From JBMNCR01 sp049366695 (GTDB taxonomy: Bacteria; Bacillota; Clostridia; Eubacteriales; Alkalibacteraceae), in contig JBMNCR010000060.1 of assembly GCA_049366695.1 (NCBI GenBank), positions 1-64,000 of the forward strand: 64,000 bases of DNA. The letters run 5' to 3'. Both the position numbers and the translations under genes were made by a program. Each line of letters opens with the position of its first letter. The stretch's first letter is position 1. Below the pieces are notes generated by a model that ran no database searches, had not been told where the DNA came from, and saw only the letters and a program-made list of their open reading frames with translations. This document shows, piece after piece, positions 54,696-62,561 of the stretch.

Positions 54696-55763
54696 TTATA
54701 CGATTAATTTCCTTTTCATTGTCTCGTTATCTAAACAATAAAAAAGTGCATTATCCTTTGAGATAATTCCTTGTTGATATAATTTTGCAAGATAATTGTC
54801 CATAGTCACCATATCATTTCTACCGCTCATTTGAATAATAGAATTTATTTGATGGGTTTTAGATTCTCTGATAAGATTTCTAATTGCCGCATTGGCCTTC
54901 ATTATTTCAAGAGCAACTATTCTACCTTTTATATCTTTTCTAGGGATAAGTTGTTGAGATACAACTGACTGTAATACTGTAGACAACTGTACTCTCACTT
55001 GTTGCTGTTGATGGGGCGGAAAAACATCTATTATCCTATCGATGGTTTTTGCTACTCCAACTGTATGAAGAGTAGATAAAACTAAATGACCTGTTTCAGC
55101 AGCAGTTAAAGCAATTGATATAGTTTCTAGATCCCTCATCTCACCAATTAAAATCACATCTGGGTCTTGCCGAAGAGCTGCCCTTAATCCAGCTGCATAA
55201 TCTATCGTATCGTATCCAACTTCTCTTTGATTAACCATACTTTTATTATGTTTATGCAAGTATTCTATAGGGTCTTCTAAGGTTAAGATATGACAACTTC
55301 TTTCTCTATTAATAATGTCTATCATTGATGCTAATGTTGTAGATTTTCCACTTCCTGTAGGACCAGTTATTAAAATTAATCCTTTATTAAATAAAGTTAA
55401 TTCATGCATTGTCTCAGGTAAATGCAAGCTTTTCAAACTTGGTATCTCCATACCTACAACTCTACATGCTAATGAATAACTTCCCCTTTGCTTATAAGCA
55501 TTGACTCTATATCTTCCCCAACCATGAATTGAATAAGAATAATCCACTTGTCCCTTGTCTTCAAGGGTTTTTATTTGAGTTTCATTCATAATAGAACTTA
55601 CTGCTGTTTTAATTTCTTCTGCAGAATACACTTCCTCCCTTAATGGTACTAAACTACCATCCATTCTAATCATAGGAGGTAATCCAACGGTTATATGCAA
55701 ATCCGATGCACTCTTAGAAGTGGTATCTTTTAATAATTGTATAATATTTATCTTCAACACCAT
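54696..55763 (-). CDS. pilT: type IV pilus retraction ATPase PilT
   Basis: 355-aa hexameric ATPase that drives pilus retraction. SDLHITVGLPPMIRMDG, Walker A GPTGSGKST, Asp box LEDPIEYLH, Walker B VILIGEMRDLETI, His box LVLSTLHTVG and the PilT-diagnostic AIRNLIRE. Three possible starts (ATG 55763, GTG 55760, TTG 55757) follow AAGGAG. The TTG has the best spacing, eight bases. Its presence next to pilB predicts twitching or DNA uptake rather than static pili. Confidence 0.95.
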   Translation of the reverse strand: MVLKINIIQLLKDTTSKSASDLHITVGLPPMIRMDGSLVPLREEVYSAEEIKTAVSSIMNETQIKTLEDKGQVDYSYSIHGWGRYRVNAYKQRGSYSLACRVVGMEIPSLKSLHLPETMHELTLFNKGLILITGPTGSGKSTTLASMIDIINRERSCHILTLEDPIEYLHKHNKSMVNQREVGYDTIDYAAGLRAALRQDPDVILIGEMRDLETISIALTAAETGHLVLSTLHTVGVAKTIDRIIDVFPPHQQQQVRVQLSTVLQSVVSQQLIPRKDIKGRIVALEIMKANAAIRNLIRESKTHQINSIIQMSGRNDMVTMDNYLAKLYQQGIISKDNALFYCLDNETMKRKLIV

Positions 55764-55771
55764 ATCTCCTT

Positions 55772-57454
55772 TTAATCATTAATAAAAAACACTATTTCCA
55801 TGGTTTCTTCTATAGTCGTTAATCCAGACTTAATTAATTCCATAGCATTATCTATTAATGTTACCATATTATTTTTCATAGCTATTTCATTAAGTACGTT
55901 GTAGCTATCACCCCTAATTATACTTTCCCTAAAATCTTTGTTTAATTTTAATACTTCGTGAATACCAACTCGCCCTTTGTAACCAGTATTGCTACAACTT
56001 GTACACCCTTTGGCTCTGTATAGATATAATTCTTCATTAATATCTACTTGTAATAATTTTTTTTCATTATCATTTGCTAAGTATCTTTCTTTACATCTAC
56101 TACACAAAGTTCTTATTAATCTTTGGGATATTATACCATAAATAGCTGAAGACACAAGATATGGAGGAATACCCATATCAATTAATCTTGTTACTGTGGA
56201 TACAGCATCATTAGTATGAATAGTACTTAAAACTAAATGTCCCGTAATAGACGATCTAATTGCTATTTCTGCAGTTTCTTTGTCTCTTATCTCACCTATC
56301 ATTATTATATCTGGATCTTGTCTTAAAATAGACCTAAGACCGCTAACGAAAGTTAACCCTGACTTTGCATTTACTTGCACTTGATTTATTCCATCAAGTT
56401 TTAATTCCACCGGATCTTCTACTGTAATAATGTTTTCAGAAACTCTATTTAATTCTCTTAGTATTGTATATAAGGTAGTAGTTTTTCCACTCCCAGTAGG
56501 ACCAGTAACTAAGATTATTCCATGTGGTGCTGTAATAAATTCTTTTACAAGCTCCATTTCATAATTTGTAAAACCTAATTGATCTATATTTAAATTAAAC
56601 TGACTTTGATCTAATATACGTATTACTACCTTTTCTCCGTAGATAGTCGGTAGTATAGAAATTCGAAAATCTATTTCCCTATTATCCACCTTCAAAACTA
56701 TAGCTCCATCTTGTGGCAATCTTCTTTCTGCTATATTTAAATCACTTAATATTTTTATCCTACTTACTATAGCATTATGAGTTCGTATGTCTAATTTCAT
56801 AGTTTCTAATAATATTCCATCTATCCTCATTCTAACACGTATTTTATCTTCAAAGGGCTCTATATGTATATCACTTGCTTTTTTTCTTACTCCAGTTTCT
56901 ATAATATTATTAACTAACCTTACTACTGGTGCATTACTAATATTATCTAATGCTTCATCATCTTCTTCAACGCTAACAGATTGAGATTTATTGAACTCTT
57001 CCACAGCTTTAGCTGCATCATCAGAATTGTAAAACCTTTCGATTAAATCTAGTATTTCTTTTTTTGTAGCTATAAGAGGTACTATATTCTTTTTAGTAAC
57101 TAGTTTTAAATTATCAAGAGCTAAAATATCTAATGGATCGTTAATAGCAACAATTAAATTTTCGTTATTATCATAATATAGAGGTATTGATAAATGTTTT
57201 TTTGCTAAAATATACGGTATAGATTTTACTGCATCTTTATCCACATACACATTCTCAAAATCAACCCTTTTTATACCGAGTTGTATCTTTAAGCTTTCTA
57301 TTATATCTTCTTCATCAACAATACCTTCTTCAATGAGCAATTCTCCTACTTTTTTCTTTTTGATTAATTGAAGATTTAATATCTTCTCCAATTGTATTTT
57401 AGTTATTTTTTTACTCTCTAATAACAAATCCCCAATTCTCTTATTGCCTCTCAT
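55772..57454 (-). CDS. pilB: type IV pilus assembly ATPase PilB with MshEN domain
   Basis: 560-aa extension ATPase. The N-terminal MshEN region contains two motif copies (RIGDLLLESKKITKIQLEKI and KVGELLIEEGIVDEEDIIES, residues 6-60) that in this family bind cyclic di-GMP. Then Walker A GPTGSGKTT, VEDPVE, Walker B IIMIGEIRDKETAE and STIHTND. A zinc site CSRC...CTSC lies near the C terminus. AGGTG precedes the ATG. First gene of the pilus cluster. On the minus strand TATAAT lies about 40 bases upstream but with no good -35. Confidence 0.95.
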   Translation of the reverse strand: MRGNKRIGDLLLESKKITKIQLEKILNLQLIKKKKVGELLIEEGIVDEEDIIESLKIQLGIKRVDFENVYVDKDAVKSIPYILAKKHLSIPLYYDNNENLIVAINDPLDILALDNLKLVTKKNIVPLIATKKEILDLIERFYNSDDAAKAVEEFNKSQSVSVEEDDEALDNISNAPVVRLVNNIIETGVRKKASDIHIEPFEDKIRVRMRIDGILLETMKLDIRTHNAIVSRIKILSDLNIAERRLPQDGAIVLKVDNREIDFRISILPTIYGEKVVIRILDQSQFNLNIDQLGFTNYEMELVKEFITAPHGIILVTGPTGSGKTTTLYTILRELNRVSENIITVEDPVELKLDGINQVQVNAKSGLTFVSGLRSILRQDPDIIMIGEIRDKETAEIAIRSSITGHLVLSTIHTNDAVSTVTRLIDMGIPPYLVSSAIYGIISQRLIRTLCSRCKERYLANDNEKKLLQVDINEELYLYRAKGCTSCSNTGYKGRVGIHEVLKLNKDFRESIIRGDSYNVLNEIAMKNNMVTLIDNAMELIKSGLTTIEETMEIVFFIND

Positions 57455-57621
57455 ATCATCACCTACATACTTATAATCGATACAAAAATTATATCATATT
57501 TTGAATTAATTTGATATTTTAGGTTTTATCAAAAAAAATAAATAGAAACTTATCTAATCAGTTCCGATTTATTTTTTTTAATTTTATATTAATTATTAAG
57601 TAAGAGCTTCATTTCACTGGG

Positions 57622-57648
57622 ATAAAAATTATAGTTATACGACTATAA
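57622..57648 (-). terminator. terminator of sigK
   Basis: On the minus strand TTATAGT pairs with ACTATAA (57629-57648, loop of six) followed by TTTTT. It lies 15 bases after the sigK stop and separates sporulation from pilus genes. Confidence 0.7.
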
Positions 57649-57662
57649 AGTCCTGTGCTCCT

Positions 57663-58367
57663 TTATCTATACTTTTTACAGAATTCTTGTGCTAATTTTT
57701 GAACAGCTTTTTTTTCTATTCTTGAAACATATGATCTAGATATCCCCATTTCATTAGCTATTTGTTTTTGAGTCTTTTTACAATTATCCTTTAAGCCATA
57801 TCTGGATACAATAATTTCTTTTTCTCTATCATGTAATACTATATCCATTAATTGTTTTAATCTTCCTGCCTGTATCTTTAATAAAACATTATCATATACA
57901 CAGTCATTATCACTGCCTAAAATATCTATAAGAGATATTTTATTTCCTTCTCTATCAATACCTATTGCATCGTATAATGATACATCATTCCTTGCTTTTT
58001 GTTCAGATCTAATATACATAAGTATTTCATTTTCTATACATTTTGAAGCATATGTTGCTAGTTTAGTGCCTTTATCACATTTAAAAGTTGAAATAGCTTT
58101 TATTAATCCAATAGTGCCTATTGATATTAAATCTTCTGTATCAATAGAACTGTTCGAGTATTTTTTTACAATATGAGCTACCAATCTTAAATTATGTTCT
58201 ATAAGTATATTCTTTGATTTTTGATCTCCACTTTTATATAACTTTAAATTCTTTTCTTCTTCCTCTCTAGTTAATGGATTTGGGAAAGAATTGCCTGATA
58301 AATAACCTAGGATTATATATATATTCTTTAGTAGAGAAGCAATTCCTATTAAAGAAGTATAGAGCAC
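57663..58367 (-). CDS. sigK: RNA polymerase sporulation sigma factor SigK (with pro-sequence)
   Basis: Late mother-cell sigma factor, 234 aa, encoded as one uninterrupted gene. A hydrophobic N-terminal pro-sequence (LYTSLIGIASLLKNIYIIL) precedes FPNPLTREEEEKNL, the point at which Bacillus pro-sigma-K is cleaved. Then LIEHNLRLVAHIVKKY, DLISIGTIGLIKAI, and the region 4 helix-turn-helix KTQKQIANEMGISRSYVSRIEKKA. GGAGG stands seven bases before the GTG at 58365-58367; further upstream codons lack a ribosome site. No skin element or recombinase is present. spoIVF-type protease genes are not in the window. Confidence 0.95.
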   Translation of the reverse strand: MLYTSLIGIASLLKNIYIILGYLSGNSFPNPLTREEEEKNLKLYKSGDQKSKNILIEHNLRLVAHIVKKYSNSSIDTEDLISIGTIGLIKAISTFKCDKGTKLATYASKCIENEILMYIRSEQKARNDVSLYDAIGIDREGNKISLIDILGSDNDCVYDNVLLKIQAGRLKQLMDIVLHDREKEIIVSRYGLKDNCKKTQKQIANEMGISRSYVSRIEKKAVQKLAQEFCKKYR

Positions 58368-58445
58368 AAAAACACCTCCAGTATTACTTAGTTGTAAATG
58401 TATATGCATATAATTAGTGATTTGTGCTATATATTTGTTTTTTTC

Positions 58446-59912
58446 TTATGGGTACAAGTTTAATATTTTTTGTGCCAAACTATCGTATAAAGGTAATGCC
58501 ACTTCTGTGGAGGTACCCCCCTCTTCTACAAATACTGTCATAGCATATTTGGGATCATCTGCTGGAAAGTAACCAGCAAACCAAGCATGATTTTCTTTGT
58601 CGGATACATGCTGTGCAGTACCACTTTTTCCTGCCATACCTCCATATTGTTCAATGGAATTGTCCTTTCCAGTTCCAGTCTTGCATACTTCTTCTAATAA
58701 TAATTTAAGTTTATCATTTACTTCGCTATTAAATATTCTTTTTGTAGTAGTAATTGACTCTTCAAGGATATTACCATTTGCGTCTAATTGTTTAGATATA
58801 ATACTAGGTTCCATTAACACTCCATCATTAGCGATAGTTGCTACAATTTTTGTTAATGTTAATGGAGATGCCATTATCAATCCCTCACCTAATGCTACAT
58901 TAAAGACATCCATTTTGTTATATAATCTCGATGGTATAATTGGAAATGAATAGTTGTAACTTAGTAAAAATTCTTCTGATTTCTCCTCATTATCTACTTG
59001 AAAGCCAAATTCTTTTGCTAAATCCAATACTTTATTGTACACTATATTTCCGTTCTCATCATAATCATTTAATAACATTGCAATCTGATAAAACGCTACA
59101 TTACATGATTGTGCAAAGGCATTTAATAAAGTTATCTCTCCATGTCCTTCATCTTTATAACAATGTTTTATATTTCCATCAATCTCAATAGTGCCTTGGC
59201 ATTCAAAAATAGTATCTAAATTTACTACTCCTAATTCTAATGCTTTCGCAGCCACCAATATTTTAAATATAGATCCTGGCTGATAACAAAGCACCGTTTT
59301 ATTTGTATGATCACCTACAGAATCCATACCTAAAATTTCTCCAGTTGTTACGTCAGTTACTACAACTCCAATACCTTTATAATTATTATTATTTAACTCT
59401 ATCTCAATTTCCTCTTCAATAAGCTTTTGTATATGATAATCTAAAGTTGTTTGTAGAGAAATTCCAGTATTAGGATGATCCCCATAAACTAATATATTTC
59501 CATTATTAATAGTAGTTCCCAATGCATCTTTATACATTGCTATTTTTAACGGCAAACCACCATTTAGTTCACTATCAAATATCTCCTGTAAACCGCTAAT
59601 ACCTTTAATCCCTTCGATTGTAGTATTATTTTCATCATAGGATAATTCTCCTATTATATCCTTTGCAATAGTTGCTGTATATTCCTCAATAGGCAAAGTA
59701 TCATCTTCAATTTTTCCACTTAATGCAATTAAGTTTCTATCGTAAATTTTCCCTCTAGGATAAAAAAGAACGCTTTTACTTGTGACTTGATCATTAACTG
59801 TATATTCGTTACCTTCTGTATTACTTAGCAATAAATACGCTAATCGCACAGTAATTATTGCTATTACAAACAAAAACATAATAGATACTATCATTATCCT
59901 CTTTTTAACCAT
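58446..59912 (-). CDS. class B penicillin-binding protein (transpeptidase)
   Basis: 488 aa: membrane anchor (about 7-29), a small dimerisation-like segment with YPRGKIYDRN, and a transpeptidase domain with SIFK (Ser214, Lys217), SCN (269-271) and KSG (429-431). It is short for FtsI or SpoVD and has no PASTA domain. Its size and domain plan resemble the small class B PBPs next to shape-rod or sporulation genes. Directly upstream of sigK, but a sporulation role is only inferred from position. Confidence 0.88.
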   Translation of the reverse strand: MVKKRIMIVSIMFLFVIAIITVRLAYLLLSNTEGNEYTVNDQVTSKSVLFYPRGKIYDRNLIALSGKIEDDTLPIEEYTATIAKDIIGELSYDENNTTIEGIKGISGLQEIFDSELNGGLPLKIAMYKDALGTTINNGNILVYGDHPNTGISLQTTLDYHIQKLIEEEIEIELNNNNYKGIGVVVTDVTTGEILGMDSVGDHTNKTVLCYQPGSIFKILVAAKALELGVVNLDTIFECQGTIEIDGNIKHCYKDEGHGEITLLNAFAQSCNVAFYQIAMLLNDYDENGNIVYNKVLDLAKEFGFQVDNEEKSEEFLLSYNYSFPIIPSRLYNKMDVFNVALGEGLIMASPLTLTKIVATIANDGVLMEPSIISKQLDANGNILEESITTTKRIFNSEVNDKLKLLLEEVCKTGTGKDNSIEQYGGMAGKSGTAQHVSDKENHAWFAGYFPADDPKYAMTVFVEEGGTSTEVALPLYDSLAQKILNLYP

Positions 59913-59993
59913 AAAAAAACTCCCTTTATATGATAAATGTATTTTTTACCATAATAAGAGAGTTTATACTTATCTGACCATATTTATTGCTTA

Positions 59994-60404
59994 TTAATTT
60001 ACCGTAAAACTTACAGTTGAATCAGGCTCTTCTTTTTCATCAATATATATATCAACTTTGTATTCTCCTACAGGCCATGCCGAACCTAATGTTAAATTAC
60101 TATATAAATTTATTTCACTTCCTTCGTCACCACTGTCAACAACAGCTTCAGTAATGTATTCGTTTTCAGTAACATAAGTCCAAACAAAAGTCACAATAGT
60201 ATTCGCTGGTGCATTATTTAATTCTGCAACCACCATAAACTCTACTGCATCAGTAGTATAAGATTCAACAGTATCTATAGCTACTCCATTTTCATCTACA
60301 GCAGTAGTCATATGTGCATTAGTCAAATTTGCTGTAGTAGCACTACACCCAACCATAATAAATAATAAAACCATTAATAAAACCAAACCAATTTGTTTTT
60401 TCAA
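59994..60404 (-). CDS. small lipoprotein with beta-sandwich domain
   Basis: 136 aa. Lipoprotein signal peptide (1-18) with lipobox IMVGC. The mature part has strands such as AVEFMVVAELNNAPANTIVTFVWTY and WPVGEYKVDIYIDEKEEPDSTVSFTV, the layout of an Ig-like ligand or stress-sensing domain of unknown role. TTG start after GGGGGAT. It lies 81 bases upstream of the class B PBP. No function assigned. Confidence 0.78.
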   Translation of the reverse strand: MKKQIGLVLLMVLLFIMVGCSATTANLTNAHMTTAVDENGVAIDTVESYTTDAVEFMVVAELNNAPANTIVTFVWTYVTENEYITEAVVDSGDEGSEINLYSNLTLGSAWPVGEYKVDIYIDEKEEPDSTVSFTVN

Positions 60405-60504
60405 TTTTTATCCCCCTAAAATTTTCTTTTTTGCTTTTATAAGTATATCATATGGTATTTTATGGCTCAATATGTTAATTATTATTTATTTATAATAATA
60501 GAAT

Positions 60505-61737
60505 TTACTTATCTTTTTGGGCTTTTCTAAGCATGTCATATGCTTTAACTGTAAAATTAATTTTCATTTTAAATAGCATTTTTGGATGCGGTACACTATC
60601 TAATGGATTATCTTCTAAATCCCTTAATTCAGTTACTATTTGGGTCTTAAAATCCTTCCCTGGACTTATTATCTCAATAGTATCTCCAATGATAATTTTA
60701 TTTCGTTGTTCGATTATAGCAATTTCTGAATCTATATCGTATTCTAATACCACTCCTACAAAATCATAATCCCTAACATAACTACTTGATAAATAATTTT
60801 GTTCTTCATAACCTGGCTTATTAAATGCAAATCCTTTTGTATACTCCCTATGACTTATTTTTTTTAATTCTTCTAGCCATTTAGTATCAAATCGATAATT
60901 ACTTGGTTCTGCAATATAAGCATCTATAACCTTTCTATATATAGATACCACCACTGCTAAGTAAAAAATGCTCTTCATTCGTCCTTCAATTTTAAGGCTG
61001 TCAACCCCTATATTAATAAAATCAGGAATATTCTCGATTAAGCATAAATCTTTTGAATTAAATATATACGTTCCTCTTTCATCTTCATATATGGGAAAAT
61101 ACTCATTTTCCCGAGTTTGTTCCATCAAAGTGTAATTCCACCTGCAAGGGTGGGCGCAATCTCCTCTATTTGCATCTCTTCTTGACATATAGTTACTTAA
61201 TAAACAACGCCCAGAATAAGAGATACACATTGCTCCATGTACAAAAGTCTCTATTTGTAAAGTTTTTGGAGTATTCTCTATTATTTCTTCTATTTCCTTA
61301 ATACTTAAATCTCTAGCTAGAATTATTCTATTTATTCCAATTTCATGCCAAAAATTAGCACTATAATAATTTGTATTATTTGCTTGCGTACTTAAGGATA
61401 TATTCAATTCAGGAGCAACTTCTTTAATTAATTTGATTATTCCTGCATCTGCAACAATTACACCATCTATTTTAAACTTATATAAAGTAACAATGTACTC
61501 TTTCATACCATGGAAATCATTATTATGAGGAAATATATTTATTGCAACATATATTTTTTTGCCTTTATCATGCACATATTTAACTGCTGTTTCAATTTCA
61601 TCTATTGTAAAATTTCCTGCCTTTGCCCTTAGACCATAGCTTTTTCCAGCTAAATAAACAGCATCTGCACCATAATGTATTGCATATTTAAGTTTTTCCA
61701 TATTGCCTGCTGGGGCAAGTAACTCAGGTTTTTTCAT
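60505..61737 (-). CDS. trhP: U32 family tRNA hydroxylation protein TrhP
   Basis: U32 protein of 410 aa. ELLAPAGNMEKLKYA at the start, the SxQ segment LSTQANNTN, and the four-cysteine pattern HGAMCISYSGRC...NRGDCAHPC (Cys171, 178, 194, 198), likely Fe-S. In E. coli (YegQ) and B. subtilis (YrrN/YrrO) such proteins make 5-hydroxyuridine at tRNA position 34 from prephenate-derived chemistry. The gene next to it encodes the matching methyltransferase TrmR. GAGGAG lies eight bases before the chosen ATG. Old annotations call this family collagenase-like peptidase. Confidence 0.88.
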   Translation of the reverse strand: MKKPELLAPAGNMEKLKYAIHYGADAVYLAGKSYGLRAKAGNFTIDEIETAVKYVHDKGKKIYVAINIFPHNNDFHGMKEYIVTLYKFKIDGVIVADAGIIKLIKEVAPELNISLSTQANNTNYYSANFWHEIGINRIILARDLSIKEIEEIIENTPKTLQIETFVHGAMCISYSGRCLLSNYMSRRDANRGDCAHPCRWNYTLMEQTRENEYFPIYEDERGTYIFNSKDLCLIENIPDFINIGVDSLKIEGRMKSIFYLAVVVSIYRKVIDAYIAEPSNYRFDTKWLEELKKISHREYTKGFAFNKPGYEEQNYLSSSYVRDYDFVGVVLEYDIDSEIAIIEQRNKIIIGDTIEIISPGKDFKTQIVTELRDLEDNPLDSVPHPKMLFKMKINFTVKAYDMLRKAQKDK

Positions 61738-61756
61738 GTTATATCTCCTCACATAC

Positions 61757-62401
61757 TTATCTTTTGTAACTTAAAGCTAATCCATCTCCTATAGGTATTA
61801 TACTCGTAATTAAATCCGAATGATTGGATATCACATCTAGATACTTTCGCATTCTTTTTACTATAGTGATTTTTCTCCTTATTACTAAATCATCAGAAGC
61901 AATCATTCCTCTAAATAAAACATTATCTGATATTAGAAGTCCTCCAGATTTTAATAGTCTCAAACAATCTTCTAATAAATGTATATAATGGCCTTTTGCT
62001 CCATCTAAAAAAATACAATCATACGTACCTTCTAGTTCTTTGATCTTAACATTAGCATCACCAAATAAAATCTCAATATTACCTATAAGTCCCGCATTTT
62101 CTATATTTTTCAGTGCCTGTTTGTACATTTCTTCATTATTTTCAATAGATAATATTTTTCCGGTATAATTCATAGCGTGATAAAAAGCAATAGATGAATA
62201 TCCTATTGCTGTACCAACTTCTAATATAGATTTGATATTATTACTTTTTATTATTACTGATAATAATCTTTTAACTTCAGTATGTATTATTGGTATATTA
62301 TAACTATGTGCATGCTTTTCCAATTTATTTAAATAATGGTCTTCTTCGATTATTAAGCTTCTTATATATTCTTCAATATAGTCTTGATTTATTGTTCCCA
62401 T
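61757..62401 (-). CDS. trmR: tRNA 5-hydroxyuridine methyltransferase TrmR
   Basis: SAM-dependent O-methyltransferase (class I, catechol-O-methyltransferase-like) of 214 aa. SAM motif ILEVGTAIGYSSIAF, acidic loop IENNEEM, metal-site aspartates in IFLDGAKGHY and LISDNVLFRGM. In B. subtilis the homologue YrrM (TrmR) converts ho5U34 to mo5U34 and is encoded with trhP genes, as here (19 bases apart). AAAGGAG precedes the ATG. Confidence 0.9.
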   Translation of the reverse strand: MGTINQDYIEEYIRSLIIEEDHYLNKLEKHAHSYNIPIIHTEVKRLLSVIIKSNNIKSILEVGTAIGYSSIAFYHAMNYTGKILSIENNEEMYKQALKNIENAGLIGNIEILFGDANVKIKELEGTYDCIFLDGAKGHYIHLLEDCLRLLKSGGLLISDNVLFRGMIASDDLVIRRKITIVKRMRKYLDVISNHSDLITSIIPIGDGLALSYKR

Positions 62402-62488
62402 TTATACTCCTTTGAAATAAGAATAGTTAAAACTAACTAACATTCTCACAGTTGACAAAATATATACTAAAAAAAATGTATCTATTCT

Positions 62489-62533
62489 CTTAGAACAAGA
62501 AAATGATATATAGTAACATTTTCTTATCCTAAG
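62489..62533 (-). terminator. hairpin downstream of the RNase J gene
   Basis: CTTAG/CTAAG and, inside it, AAGAAAATG/CATTTTCTT form an interrupted stem. A T run occurs only 15 bases later on the minus strand. It may be the RNase J terminator, but the geometry is not ideal. Confidence 0.45.
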
Positions 62534-62561
62534 AAACAAACAGTTCTTATTAATTTTGTTT

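Noticed and set aside
57455..57622. Possible c-di-GMP riboswitch upstream of pilB
   Set aside because: None of the conserved GEMM-I or GEMM-II sequence blocks is present; the spacer is almost pure A/T.
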